Shown: positions 8,384 to 18,062 of the stretch, piece after piece
Position numbering within the stretch: position 1 is the stretch's first letter
Layout: each line of letters begins with the position of its first letter
Assembly: GCF_004369205.1 (NCBI RefSeq)
Contig: NZ_QFGA01000001.1
Location: forward strand, 124,001 to 188,000
Length of the DNA stretch: 64,000 nt
Origin: Pelotomaculum schinkii
GTDB lineage: Bacteria > Bacillota > Desulfotomaculia > Desulfotomaculales > Pelotomaculaceae
Direction of reading: 5' to 3'
Notes under the pieces: model-generated
What the model saw: only the letters and a program-made list of their open reading frames with translations
Told to the model about the DNA's origin: nothing
Databases searched by the model: none
Position numbers and translations under genes: made by a program

Positions 8384-9775
8384 ATGAAAGAAGTGAGAAT
8401 TATTGGAGCAGCGAAGCTAAAAGGCCAAACCAGTGAACAATCACTACCGTCCCTGCTTTTGGCTGTTGCCTGCGGCGCAGCATTGGGATGCCTGGCCTCC
8501 CTTACCGGCAATTTGTTAATAACAGTCATAACAGCCTTAAGTATTCCGCTAATACTCTGGAAACCTTTTCTTGGACTGATCGGCATGATGTTTATGGTGC
8601 CGTTTGAAGAATTGACCACTTTGGGTTTCTCCTTTACTTTGGTGAGGGTGGTAGGGGCTGTCACATTTATATGCTGGTTTTTCCAAGTAATATTAAAAAG
8701 GGAAAAAATAAAGACAGACCGCTTCTTGGGGGTGGCGCTGCTTTTCCTGGCATGGTCTTGCTGTTCTCTTTTATGGGTGATTAACTGGGATCAAGGAATA
8801 GTTGCAGTATTAACCATATCCCAACTGGTCCTTCTGTACTTGATGAGCAGAAATTTAATCAATTCTGATGATAAACTTCGTGTTGTTTTAGTCAGTTATG
8901 TTGTTGGCGCCGTTGCTGCCGCCATAATTGCCACCTTGGGGGTATATGAGGCCGGTTTTGTCACGAGGGCTTCCGTTTCAGATCTGCAAGACCCCAACCA
9001 CTTCGCGCGTGCTTTATGTGTTGCTCTGATTTTGACAGTATACCTGACCTGCAAATACCGGAGTTATCAGCGTTACCTGTATTTTATCAGCAGTTTTCTT
9101 CTGGCCGGGGGAGTGTTGTTGTCCGGTTCCAGAGGCGCTTGGCTGGCCGTACTGGCTTCAGTCGCTGCCGCTTTTGTGTATACCAAAAGCAAAATCCTGA
9201 AAATAGCGCTTATTACCTCCTTGATGATGGTTATCCTGCTCTTTAACAGTGTGGCCTTAAAAACGATGCCGCCGCTAATCACTGAAAGAGTCGTTTCTAT
9301 GACAGAACTCGCCGACCGCGGCAGCGGACGGCTTGATATCTGGATGGTCGGCGTGGAGATGGTCAAGAAGAATTGGCCGGCCGGAGTCGGTATCAACAGT
9401 TTTATCACGGCTTACAACGATTACCTACTCAAAACAAGCGACGAGATCAGAGATCGGGGTGTAATGAGGGACGCTCACAATTCTTTTCTCTGTATATTGG
9501 CGGAACTGGGATTGTTGGGCTTGCTTTTATTTTGTATGTTCTGGCTGGTTGCATGGAAATCAGTTAGTGGATTATCCGGTGATCCCGAAAAAACGATGGG
9601 TGTTTGCATGCTGGTATACCTTTTTTTTGCCTCCCTTACCGGAACTGAATACATGAACAAATATTTCTGGGTAGGGCTATTGGTTGTTAACATGTTGTTT
9701 GTGGTCAAGGCTAATAAGCTGGCCGATGAACAGGTTATCACAAGAAAAAGGGGAGCCGGGTATGAATATTTATGA
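8384..9775 (+). CDS. O-antigen ligase/polymerase family membrane protein
   Basis: 463 residues with about 10-12 hydrophobic segments. The long loop before the last helices contains DRGSGRLDIWMVGVEM and, later, RDAHNSFLCILAELGLLGLL, the pattern of Wzy/WaaL-type (PF04932) proteins that polymerise or ligate lipid-linked glycans. Here it most likely polymerises the repeat unit made by the neighbouring glycosyltransferases, with the upstream Wzz-like protein setting chain length. It overlaps the next gene by four bases (ATGA), indicating translational coupling. Polymerase versus ligase cannot be separated by sequence alone. Confidence 0.85.
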   Translation: MKEVRIIGAAKLKGQTSEQSLPSLLLAVACGAALGCLASLTGNLLITVITALSIPLILWKPFLGLIGMMFMVPFEELTTLGFSFTLVRVVGAVTFICWFFQVILKREKIKTDRFLGVALLFLAWSCCSLLWVINWDQGIVAVLTISQLVLLYLMSRNLINSDDKLRVVLVSYVVGAVAAAIIATLGVYEAGFVTRASVSDLQDPNHFARALCVALILTVYLTCKYRSYQRYLYFISSFLLAGGVLLSGSRGAWLAVLASVAAAFVYTKSKILKIALITSLMMVILLFNSVALKTMPPLITERVVSMTELADRGSGRLDIWMVGVEMVKKNWPAGVGINSFITAYNDYLLKTSDEIRDRGVMRDAHNSFLCILAELGLLGLLLFCMFWLVAWKSVSGLSGDPEKTMGVCMLVYLFFASLTGTEYMNKYFWVGLLVVNMLFVVKANKLADEQVITRKRGAGYEYL

Positions 9776-10992
9776 AAATTGTTTATATAACTGCTAAAAC
9801 GCCATGGAGTCCGAAGGAGACATTTATTTTACCCGAAATACAGGAAATCAGGCGACAAGGCCATCAAATAACAGTAATTCCACTGCGGCCGGGCAAAGCC
9901 GTTATTGCCGGCCAAGAGGCAATGCGGGTAGCTGAAATTAGTATCCATCTGCCATTAATAGGGTTTAAGGTCCTGGGTATGGCCCTGGCAGTGACGATAC
10001 TCCATCCACTGTGTGTAATGATTACTTTATGGCATCTATTGCGAACTTGGAGGAAGCCTCTCAAGCTGCTCAAAAACCTTGCTGTTTTCCCCAAAGGTTT
10101 AGCCGTCGCCCGCCTGGTTAAAAAGATAAAGCCAGACCATATTCACGCCCACTGGGCTTCCACTCCGTCCACAGCTGCCTATATAGCGGCTAAGGTTTGT
10201 AATATACCCTGGAGTTTAACCGCTCACCGGTGGGATATAAGTGAAAATAACATGTTGCAAGAAAAAGTTAGAAGCGCAAAGTTTGTTCGTGCCATAAACC
10301 GCCAGGGGCGAGCCGAGATACAGCAAGCTGTAGGTAAGTCTCTGGCTGACAAGTGTGAAGTGATTCATATGGGAGTTGATGTAAGGCAGAGCTTAAACGC
10401 GGAAAATCAGGCCTTGATTGAAGGTAAATTAGATAAATTTGTTTTTTCCTGTCCGGCCTATATGGTTTTAAAAAAGGGACACAGTTATCTGATTGAGGCC
10501 TGCAGTCTATTAAAAAAACGAGGAAAACCTTTTTATTGTTGGTTATTTGGGGATGGACCGCTTGAGGGCGAATTGCGCAAGCAAGTTAAGTCCTTGGGCT
10601 TGGAAGGCGTAGTTGAATTCAAAGGGCGTTTACCTCATGATGCCTTGCTCGGACTATATCAGAATGGGGCAATAGATACTGTTGTGTTACCTAGTATTGA
10701 GACTGAATCGGGCGACAAAGAAGGAATTCCCGTATCTTTGATCGAGGCCATGGCCTGGGGAGTTCCCGTGATTTCCACTCCCACAGGCGGAATTAGTGAG
10801 CTTTTGCGGGAAGAAGCCGGTGTTCTGGTACCGGAGAGAAGCGCACAGGTTTTGATGGAGTCTATGGAGACGTTAATGAGAGACGCAGAGTATTTACAGA
10901 CCATTGCCGAGCGGGGTCGCCGGCGTGTTTTTGAAGAGTATAGTATTGAGACGGTGGTTAAGGACTTGCTTGGGTTAATGAAATCGAAGTAG
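9772..10992 (+). CDS. GT4 family glycosyltransferase
   Basis: GT-B fold retaining glycosyltransferase of 406 residues. The N-terminal domain has IKPDHIHAHWASTPSTAAY; the C-terminal domain has the GT4 nucleotide-sugar block EGIPVSLIEAMAWGVPVIS with the E-x7-E pattern, followed by TPTGGISELL. The start ATG overlaps the stop of the polymerase gene. It should add one sugar to the lipid-linked repeat unit at the inner membrane face; donor and acceptor cannot be read from sequence. Confidence 0.9.
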   Translation: MKIVYITAKTPWSPKETFILPEIQEIRRQGHQITVIPLRPGKAVIAGQEAMRVAEISIHLPLIGFKVLGMALAVTILHPLCVMITLWHLLRTWRKPLKLLKNLAVFPKGLAVARLVKKIKPDHIHAHWASTPSTAAYIAAKVCNIPWSLTAHRWDISENNMLQEKVRSAKFVRAINRQGRAEIQQAVGKSLADKCEVIHMGVDVRQSLNAENQALIEGKLDKFVFSCPAYMVLKKGHSYLIEACSLLKKRGKPFYCWLFGDGPLEGELRKQVKSLGLEGVVEFKGRLPHDALLGLYQNGAIDTVVLPSIETESGDKEGIPVSLIEAMAWGVPVISTPTGGISELLREEAGVLVPERSAQVLMESMETLMRDAEYLQTIAERGRRRVFEEYSIETVVKDLLGLMKSK

Positions 10993-11074
10993 TTGTGTTC
11001 AACTTTTGGGCGAATATACGCCAACGAATTTTTAATAATGGTTGTAAATTTGCCTTTACAAAGGAAGAGATATA

Positions 11075-12238
11075 GTGAAAGTTTTACAGTTGGCCAATTA
11101 TAATGGTCCGTATGAAGGTAATTTCATCCCTTCCTTAATAGCTTTGGAAAGAAGGCTACAAGAGCGTGGTTGGCGGCAAATATTGGCCTTTCCAGAAGGG
11201 GCAAAAGAATTCAACTGGTTTCAGCGAGTACAAAGAGAAAATAAGTGTATTTACATTATTCCCAAGAGGAAGTCAATATTTAGTCAAATAAAAGCAGTTG
11301 ACCAGATCGTTAACCACGAAGGAATCAAAATTATACACACACATTTTACAAATTACGATGTAGTTGCCTGGCTTTCTAAATTGCATGATAAGATAAATAA
11401 TAATAATAACATTGAGGTTCTATGGCATATTCATTCTCCGGCCCGTGTAAAAAAGACTTTTATGCGACAGCTGCGAGATCTGGTGAAATATAAAATTATT
11501 GGTAGAAGCGTACATGCGATTGTGGTTTCAAGCGGCGGGTTTATTTCAATGAGAGAGAGGGGGTTGTTGGAACGGCAGGCTTTTGTTGTTCCAAATGGTA
11601 TTGATCTGGGAAGATTGACCAAGTGTACAAAAACACGGCAAGAAATGCGTAATTCTTTTCATGTTACAGCTGAAGAGGTTTTATGTCTTCAATATGCTTG
11701 GGAACCGTATATAAAAGGTGTAGATATAACATTAAGCGCCATGGAATATTTAATGCGTTATGGATTACAGGTAAAACTCTGCCTGGTTGGGCAAGATGTA
11801 TTGTTTCATTTCGTCCGTAAGAGATTTAAAGACAGGATTCCTGATTGGGTGAGGATCATCGAGCCTGAAAATGAAGTAACCAATTACCTAAAAGCCGCCG
11901 ATATTTTTGTGTCCGCCAGCCGGACGGAAGGTTTTTCTTATGCTGTTGCAGAGGCAATGGCTATCGGCTTGCCTGTAATATGCAGTGACATTCGAGGCCT
12001 GGAATGGGCGAGGGAAGCGCCAGGTGTGGTTTTTTTTCCAAGCGAAGACAGCGCAGGTTTGGCGCAGGGGATCATAAAAATTATGAAATGGGCGCCGGAA
12101 AAGCTTGCTGCCCGAACTGCAGCCGGTCAATCACTAATTATTGAGCGATATGGAGTGGAAACGTGGGCTGAACAGGTAGCAGATTTATATGAGCAAATAG
12201 TAGAAAATAAGGGACGCCGGACAGACGCCCCTTATTAA
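11075..12238 (+). CDS. GT4 family glycosyltransferase
   Basis: 387 residues, GTG start with AAAGGAAGAG upstream. The N-terminus has IKIIHTHFTNYDVVAWL; the C-terminal donor site has SRTEGFSYAVAEAMAIGLPVICSD, the GT4 E-x7-E signature. It is probably cotranscribed with the preceding transferase (82-base gap without an obvious terminator). The coding sequence is more AT-rich than the core genes after 25 kb, as in much of this locus. Specific sugar unknown. Confidence 0.88.
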   Translation: MKVLQLANYNGPYEGNFIPSLIALERRLQERGWRQILAFPEGAKEFNWFQRVQRENKCIYIIPKRKSIFSQIKAVDQIVNHEGIKIIHTHFTNYDVVAWLSKLHDKINNNNNIEVLWHIHSPARVKKTFMRQLRDLVKYKIIGRSVHAIVVSSGGFISMRERGLLERQAFVVPNGIDLGRLTKCTKTRQEMRNSFHVTAEEVLCLQYAWEPYIKGVDITLSAMEYLMRYGLQVKLCLVGQDVLFHFVRKRFKDRIPDWVRIIEPENEVTNYLKAADIFVSASRTEGFSYAVAEAMAIGLPVICSDIRGLEWAREAPGVVFFPSEDSAGLAQGIIKIMKWAPEKLAARTAAGQSLIIERYGVETWAEQVADLYEQIVENKGRRTDAPY

Positions 12239-12250
12239 AATGGTCATTAA

Positions 12251-15200
12251 TTATTTAACCTGAATCAACGTAATGTCGTCAAAGTAATAGGTGCCGGTGC
12301 TGCCGGCGTCAACGGAGGGATAAATCCTTACGTAGGCGGTAGCGGCCGGTACGGTTATGGTCATTTCGGGCATGGCCTCCCACCCGCTGCCGGTATTATT
12401 GAACTTAAAGGCGTAAGGGACCGTATAGGTGCCGTCCTGTTTGAAGAACTGGACTACGACTCTGGCGCTCATATTTGCCGTGCCTTTTTTAGCTTTCATG
12501 TTAAGCTTGTAGGTACCCGGTTGTAAATTCAGCTTCTGGTAAAAACCCCAGCTGTAATTGTTGGAAACATACTTGTTGCCGTTTGCTTCAGTGTTGATTG
12601 CCGCTGTGTTTGTTTCATTGGCCCAGCCCTGCAGGCCCGAACTGAAATCGCCGTTTGTGATGAGATTGGCCTGGTTGTTTACAGTATTGTTTACAACACA
12701 GGAAACGGCAGCCGATGTGGATGAATTGCCGGCTGCGTCTTTAGCGGTAGCCCGCACATAATAGGTCCCGTTATTAATATTGGAAACGTCCCAGGCAAGC
12801 TGCCAGGCGCCGGATGTTTTCGTGCCGTCCTGCAGGGCGGCCGCCCCAATGCTTGTCCAAGTGCCGTTTACATCAGCAGTATAAGCAAAGGTTACGGACT
12901 CAACTCCCTGGTTGTCACCGGCTGAGGCTGTTAAAATCGCTTTATCCTTTAATGTGATACCGGCAGCCGGCGCGGTTACGGTCACCTGGGGAGATTCTGT
13001 ATCAGGCGCCGGTGCTGGTGTAACGCCGGCCGGGACCAGAGAAACGTCGTCAAAGTAATAGGTGCCGTTGCTGCCGGCGTCGACGGAAGGATAAATCCTT
13101 ACGTAGGCGGTTGCGTCCGGCACGGTTATGGTCATTTCAGGCATGGCTTCCCAACCGCCGCCTGTGTTATTGAACTTGAAGGCGTAAGGGACCGTATAGG
13201 TGCCGTCCTGTTTGAAGAACTGGACTACTATTCTGGTGCTCATATTTGCCGTGCCTTTTTTCGCTTTCATATTCAGCTTATAGGTGTCCGGCTGTAAAAT
13301 CAGTTTCTGGTAAAAACCCCAGCTGTAACTGTTGGAAACATACTTGTTGCCGTTTGCTTCAGTGTTGATTAACGCTGTGTTTGTTTCATTGGCCCAGCCT
13401 TGCAGGCCCGAACTGAAATCGCCGTTGGTGATGAGATTAGCCTGGTTGTTTACAGTATTGCTTACAATACAGGAAACGGCAGTTGATGCGGATGAATTGC
13501 CGGCTGCGTCTTTAGCGGTAGCCCGCACATAATAGGTACCGTTATTTATATTGGAAACGTCCCAGGCAAGCTGCCAGGCGCCGGACGTTTTCGTGCCGTC
13601 CTGCAGGGCGGCCGCCCCAATGCTTGTCCAACTGCCGTTTACATCAGCGGCATAAGCAAAGGTTACTGACTCAACTCCCTGGTTGTCACCGGCTGAGGCT
13701 GTTAAAACCGCGGTATCCTTTAATGTGACACCGGCAGCCGGCGCGGTTACAGTCACCTGGGGAGATTCTGTATCAGGCGCCGGTGCGGGCGTAGAACCGG
13801 CCGGGACCAGAGAAATGTCGTCAAAGTAATAGGTGCCGGTGCTGCCGGCGTCAACGGAGGGATAAATCCTTACGTAGGCGGTTGTGGACGGTACGGTAAT
13901 GGTCATTTCAGGCATGGCTTCCCACCCGCTGCCGTTGTTATTAAACTTGAAGGCGTAAGGGACCGTATATGTGCCGTCCTGTTTGAAGAACTGAACTACG
14001 ACCCTGGCGCTCATATTTGCCGTGCCTTTTTTTGCTTTCATATTCAGCTTGTAGTCGCCCGGTTGCAAATTCAGTTTCTGGTAAAAACCCCAGCTGCAAT
14101 TGTTGGAAACATACTTATTGCCGTTCGATTCAGTGTTGATTACCGCTGTGCTTGTTTCATTGGCCCAGCCTTGCAGGCCCGAGCTGAAATCGCCGTTGGT
14201 GATGAGATTGTCAGTCTGTCCGGGTATTGGCGTCGGATCAGAATTTTGGCCGCCTTGCGCAACTGTGTAGTTCAACAGGGCCAAACCGGCAAAAACCATA
14301 TCGTGTACCGATGTTTGGTTTGCAAGGATACTCCAGGACGTGTCGATTAGAGATGGCGCCCAGGGCGCAAACCATAGCCATTGTGCGATAGTGCCCGGTA
14401 AAGGTGACGTGCCGCTGCCATCAAGGCGGTGAGCGATTGATCCATTGCTTTTTACCATTATTTTTGTGGCTGTATTGGCGAACCTTTGCATGTCGGTGTC
14501 GCTAAAAAGGCCATGTTTGTATGCATAATTGATAAATTCCAGTTCGGGAACGACATGGCCTGTGTCTTCATAAACGCTGCCGTAATCAGCGCTGTCAGGG
14601 AAGTATTTCCAGGTGTAGGCATTCAAGGCAGTGTTTAAGATGAGATATTTTTTGAAGTAATTTGTTATTTTAGTGGCTTTATCGAGGTAGGTCTTGTCCC
14701 CTGTGGCTTCATAAATAGCAAACATGACGCTGCCTTGGGCCAAATTCATGTTAATAGGCAAGTTTAAATGCATCGTAGCGCTATCTTCAATCCACTTTGA
14801 ATTGGTATCCAGGTATTTGGGCTGATCCCTCATGTCATGGACCTTGACGGCATCCTTGGCAGCCTGCAAATATACATCCGCCTTGGCTTTATACTTTGAC
14901 AGAGCCGGGTCATTGTACACCATGGCGGCAAATTCAGCCATGGGCTGGACGGTTACTCCCGTTTGTACCGCATAAAGCCAATAACTCTGATAATTGGTAA
15001 AAGAACCATTGCGCCAGGCGGGTAAACTCAAGCCGCGGTAATCGGTTACTTTCCGTATATTATCACGGCGATTTAACTGGCTATCTATATGTCCGGTAAA
15101 CAAATTCAGGTAGCTTTCATCTTTAGTAGCTTTGTACATTATTAAATAAGCTCTTGTGACGTAACTTTCTTCCCAGGTGGGATAATTATTATCCACTTGG

Positions 15201-15364
15201 GTTTTATAACTTTCCCAGGTACTTTTATTATATTGGTCCACCTGATCAAACTTTGCCCGCAAAGTTGCCGCGCTGGGGGTTGCAGCTTGCGCATATCCAA
15301 CAAATATAAGCGAAAACAAGAAAACTAACGAGAGCATGCTGAAAACAAACTTACTTTTCTTCAC
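12251..15364 (-). CDS. Secreted alpha/alpha-barrel-like protein with repeated carbohydrate-binding and Ig-like modules
   Basis: GTG start with AAGGAGGA upstream; signal peptide to about residue 27 (GYAQA/A). Residues about 28-380 look like a helical alpha/alpha toroid of the glucuronyl-epimerase/lyase or glycoside hydrolase type, rich in W and Y; I cannot assign a reaction. Then come three near-identical modules starting NLITNGDFSSGLQGWANET (about 383, 640 and 897), resembling CBM4/9 jelly-rolls. Between them are two Ig-like modules (ESPQVTVTAPAAG to TAKDAAGNSS) joined by PAPAPD linkers. The spacing is exactly 257 residues. The gene is convergent with the preceding glycosyltransferases. It probably binds or processes the secreted polysaccharide. 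Confidence 0.8.
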   Translation of the reverse strand: MKKSKFVFSMLSLVFLFSLIFVGYAQAATPSAATLRAKFDQVDQYNKSTWESYKTQVDNNYPTWEESYVTRAYLIMYKATKDESYLNLFTGHIDSQLNRRDNIRKVTDYRGLSLPAWRNGSFTNYQSYWLYAVQTGVTVQPMAEFAAMVYNDPALSKYKAKADVYLQAAKDAVKVHDMRDQPKYLDTNSKWIEDSATMHLNLPINMNLAQGSVMFAIYEATGDKTYLDKATKITNYFKKYLILNTALNAYTWKYFPDSADYGSVYEDTGHVVPELEFINYAYKHGLFSDTDMQRFANTATKIMVKSNGSIAHRLDGSGTSPLPGTIAQWLWFAPWAPSLIDTSWSILANQTSVHDMVFAGLALLNYTVAQGGQNSDPTPIPGQTDNLITNGDFSSGLQGWANETSTAVINTESNGNKYVSNNCSWGFYQKLNLQPGDYKLNMKAKKGTANMSARVVVQFFKQDGTYTVPYAFKFNNNGSGWEAMPEMTITVPSTTAYVRIYPSVDAGSTGTYYFDDISLVPAGSTPAPAPDTESPQVTVTAPAAGVTLKDTAVLTASAGDNQGVESVTFAYAADVNGSWTSIGAAALQDGTKTSGAWQLAWDVSNINNGTYYVRATAKDAAGNSSASTAVSCIVSNTVNNQANLITNGDFSSGLQGWANETNTALINTEANGNKYVSNSYSWGFYQKLILQPDTYKLNMKAKKGTANMSTRIVVQFFKQDGTYTVPYAFKFNNTGGGWEAMPEMTITVPDATAYVRIYPSVDAGSNGTYYFDDVSLVPAGVTPAPAPDTESPQVTVTAPAAGITLKDKAILTASAGDNQGVESVTFAYTADVNGTWTSIGAAALQDGTKTSGAWQLAWDVSNINNGTYYVRATAKDAAGNSSTSAAVSCVVNNTVNNQANLITNGDFSSGLQGWANETNTAAINTEANGNKYVSNNYSWGFYQKLNLQPGTYKLNMKAKKGTANMSARVVVQFFKQDGTYTVPYAFKFNNTGSGWEAMPEMTITVPAATAYVRIYPSVDAGSTGTYYFDDITLIQVK
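12275..14205 (-). repeat. 771-bp tandem coding repeat, 2.5 units
   Basis: The same motif recurs at 12275, 13046 and 13817, giving a period of exactly 771 bp (257 codons). Each full unit encodes one CBM-like and one Ig-like module; the third copy holds only the CBM-like part. The copies are nearly identical at DNA level, including synonymous positions, which suggests recent duplication or gene conversion and makes unit number unstable and hard to assemble. Confidence 0.95.
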
Positions 15365-15445
15365 TTACGCTGTCCTCCTTGAATTTGTCGTTTGTGACAA
15401 TTTTCGACATCATACAAGGAAGTCCTGTTGGCAATTCATACCAAT

Positions 15446-15641
15446 GAAGCAAGGGGACGGTTCTTTTGCTTCCCTGAAAATAGCCGTATAGCTGTTCAGC
15501 TCGCAGAGTGAATCCCCAAAAGGTGCGAATTCAGCAACATTGGCTGCCACTAGTCTGGCGCCGGCGCGTCGTGTGTGATTAAAATCGCGCCTGTATCACT
15601 TGGGTTTTTTTTTATGATGCGATACCTAGAGGCGTGTGTAA
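15446..15641. repeat. Composite intergenic repeat, copy 1 (hairpin plus type I core)
   Basis: Fills most of the 283-base gap upstream of the secreted protein gene. It opens with a hairpin, GAAGCAA at 15446-15452 pairing with TTGCTTC at 15466-15472, around GGGGACGGTTCT. A short element of the GGTGCGAATTC family follows (15520-15596), then a T run and GGCGTGTGT. Much of the stretch aligns with 43627-43841 in the same order. No coding potential is seen. Confidence 0.8.
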
Positions 15642-15647
15642 TTGCTC

Positions 15648-16751
15648 TTAAAATACACACTGAGCGCCATCAATGTTATACAGGTTTTTATACTCATCAA
15701 CAACACGGGTAAGATCAAACCTCTCCCGAACAACGGCCGCGCCTTTTAACCCCATGGCCGTAAAGTATTCTCTATGATCTATTAAATCAATAATCGACTC
15801 TGTAAGTGTATCGATATCATATGGAGGAATGAGAATACCGGTTTTTCCGTTATCTATTACTTCCGGAATACCGCCAACGTTTGTGGCAATCACTGGTTTG
15901 CCCGCTGCCATTGCTTCGAGAACAACAAGCGGCAATCCCTCTATGTTTGAAGTTAATACAAGGCCGTCACTATATCCCAGAAGCTCTGCTATATCTTGTC
16001 TTTCTCCCATAAATTCAACGACTTTTTCGAGGCAGTATGTTTGGACCATGAGCCTAATTGATTGGAGTTGAGGGCCGGTACCAACTAAGAATGCTTTTAT
16101 CCTGCCCGGTCTTGCCTCAACAACCTTTTTTAAAGCTTGAATAAAAAGAGCATGATTCTTTTCAGGACTGAATCTGGCAACGTGGATGAGAGATATTGGC
16201 TTATCAATAGGTTCGGTTACTTTGACTGCCTGGTATTTCCTGGTAGTAATCCCATTTTGTATTACTAAAACTTCTTTTATTTTATAAACGCGCTTAATGC
16301 TTGCGGCAACATTTTTTGCTACTGCTACAGGCACGAAACCACAATATTTATATGCAAAACGGCGAACAAGCCGGGTATCCCGGCCGCCTTCCCATTCAGC
16401 CATGCTGTGTATTGTTTCTAACCTGCGAGGTACTTTGCTAAATATTGCTGGTAATAGAGTATATAGAATTGCCCTTTGATGGACATGGATTATGTCAGGC
16501 CTATAGGTTTTGAAAATCTTCCACAAACGATAGATTATTGGAACATCAAGGCCTTGTTTCTTATTTAGGAAAAACAGCTCAATATTTGAGTCTCTAAGTC
16601 TTTTGCTTAAATTATTGTTTGTATCTTCATACAGAGAGCATAAACCGATCTCAAAACAAGTTGAATCTAATGAACATAGTAAGTCGGTAACTAAGCAACT
16701 TGCCCCTCCTGTGGAAAGAGACGGAATAACATGAAGGACTTTTTTCTTCAT
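15648..16751 (-). CDS. GT4 family glycosyltransferase
   Basis: 367 residues on the reverse strand. The N-terminus VLHVIPSLSTGGASCLVTDLL is the usual GT4 opening; RPDIIHVHQ follows. The donor site is SNIEGLPLVVLEAMAAGKPVIATNVGGIPEVI with the E-x7-E pair. It stands alone on this strand between the repeat and the divergent Gfo/Idh operon. Probably acts on the same lipid-linked glycan as the other transferases; sugar unknown. Confidence 0.92.
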   Translation of the reverse strand: MKKKVLHVIPSLSTGGASCLVTDLLCSLDSTCFEIGLCSLYEDTNNNLSKRLRDSNIELFFLNKKQGLDVPIIYRLWKIFKTYRPDIIHVHQRAILYTLLPAIFSKVPRRLETIHSMAEWEGGRDTRLVRRFAYKYCGFVPVAVAKNVAASIKRVYKIKEVLVIQNGITTRKYQAVKVTEPIDKPISLIHVARFSPEKNHALFIQALKKVVEARPGRIKAFLVGTGPQLQSIRLMVQTYCLEKVVEFMGERQDIAELLGYSDGLVLTSNIEGLPLVVLEAMAAGKPVIATNVGGIPEVIDNGKTGILIPPYDIDTLTESIIDLIDHREYFTAMGLKGAAVVRERFDLTRVVDEYKNLYNIDGAQCVF

Positions 16752-17009
16752 TCTAATTCTCCACCGGTAAGCTTCAATTAATATACATAAACATCATATT
16801 CAGGAAAAGTTGTTCCTGATACATGGGATATAAGTTTAGTCTTACATAGGGCGTTTTAGATTGTTGGATGCAGACCGGTTGGAAATATATGTTTTACATG
16901 ATCAGTAACAATTCCATTAGGTTTAGCGTAACGTAAATTAATAACTATATTTCTACATAAGAAAACCAATGTTTATCTATAAGGGTATAGGTGGTATAGG
17001 AGGAAAGAA

Positions 17010-18059
17010 TTGCCGATAGATAAGTCAATAGAATTAGTAAAATTTGGTATTATTGGCTGTGGCGCAATTGCACAGCGTTACATGGATGTTTTTGAAAACT
17101 TGAAATTAGCTAAGGTAATTGCTGTAGCAGATATTGATTTTAATAAAACAGCTGCGTGGTCAAAAAAAATAAAGTGTCAAGCTTTTGCGGATTATAGACA
17201 CCTTTTAGAAAATAAAAATATTGATGTAATTATCATTGCAACACCGAGCGGACTACATGCTCAAATAGCTATTGAAGCCCTTCATGCAGGAAAGCACGTT
17301 GTTGTGGAAAAACCAATGGCAATGACGTTGGAGCAGGCTGATGCTATGATTGAGGCGGCAAAGCGTGCAAATCTTATTTTGAGCACAATGTTAAATAAAC
17401 GCTATTTGCCCGCGTGTGTTTTGTTAAAACGAATTGTCGAGCAAGGTGTCCTGGGGCGGTTATTATCTGGAAGTGTCAGTTTATATTGGTATCGTCCTCA
17501 AGAATATTATGATGAAAGCGGATGGCGTGGAACAATATCTATGGATGGCGGTGTTTTAATGAATCAGGCCATACATCATATAGACCTTTTACTTTGGTAC
17601 ATGGGAAATGTTAAGAAGGTACATGCTTATCGCGCTACCTTGGGGCACAACATTGAAGCTGAAGATACGGCGGTGGCAATACTTGAATTTGAAGACAATG
17701 CGCTTGGTACAATTAATGCTTCAACCTGCTCCTATCCCAAAAATATGGAAGAAACATTGACTATTATAGGTGAAAAAGGAAGTATTATATTGGGCGGCAG
17801 CGATTTGAATAATTTTCGTTTATGGCATATGGCTGGCGCTACAATACAAAGCGCTTTAAATTCAATTAATAAACTCAATATTCCAAAGTGGTATGGACAT
17901 TATAAAGCAATTGAAGCTGTCAGTTTAGCAATCATTGATGGAAAAGAAGGTACGATTAAGAACTTAGACGGTAAACCGGCCCTTGAGCTGGTTCTTAAAA
18001 TATATAGTGGCAGTAATATCACGAAGCCTGAAATAGGCCGTAAAGAAAGTTTGGAATAA
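17010..18059 (+). CDS. Gfo/Idh/MocA family sugar dehydrogenase (WbpB/WlbA-like)
   Basis: TTG start with AGGAGG upstream. The N-terminus has a Rossmann motif, FGIIGCGAIAQRYM, then IIIATPSGLHAQIAIEALHAGKHVVVEKPMAM with the conserved EKP lysine, and a C-terminal substrate domain with GGVLMNQAIHHIDLLLWY. Family members oxidise sugar hydroxyls using NAD(P). Followed directly by a hexapeptide acetyltransferase and a DegT aminotransferase, it fits the WbpB-WbpD-WbpE order that builds a 3-acetamido group on UDP-GlcNAcA. The UDP-GlcNAc 6-dehydrogenase of that pathway is not in the window, so the substrate is inferred. Confidence 0.88.
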   Translation: MPIDKSIELVKFGIIGCGAIAQRYMDVFENLKLAKVIAVADIDFNKTAAWSKKIKCQAFADYRHLLENKNIDVIIIATPSGLHAQIAIEALHAGKHVVVEKPMAMTLEQADAMIEAAKRANLILSTMLNKRYLPACVLLKRIVEQGVLGRLLSGSVSLYWYRPQEYYDESGWRGTISMDGGVLMNQAIHHIDLLLWYMGNVKKVHAYRATLGHNIEAEDTAVAILEFEDNALGTINASTCSYPKNMEETLTIIGEKGSIILGGSDLNNFRLWHMAGATIQSALNSINKLNIPKWYGHYKAIEAVSLAIIDGKEGTIKNLDGKPALELVLKIYSGSNITKPEIGRKESLE

Positions 18060-18062
18060 AAA

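Noticed and set aside
12558-13532. Forward-strand frames at 12558 and 13332 as a duplicated small gene
   Set aside because: They are antisense shadows of the same tandemly repeated coding modules, so their similarity only reflects the 771-bp repeat.
12275-14205. CRISPR-like array because of regular repeats
   Set aside because: The repeat unit is 771 bp, coding and in frame, with no short direct repeats separated by unique spacers.
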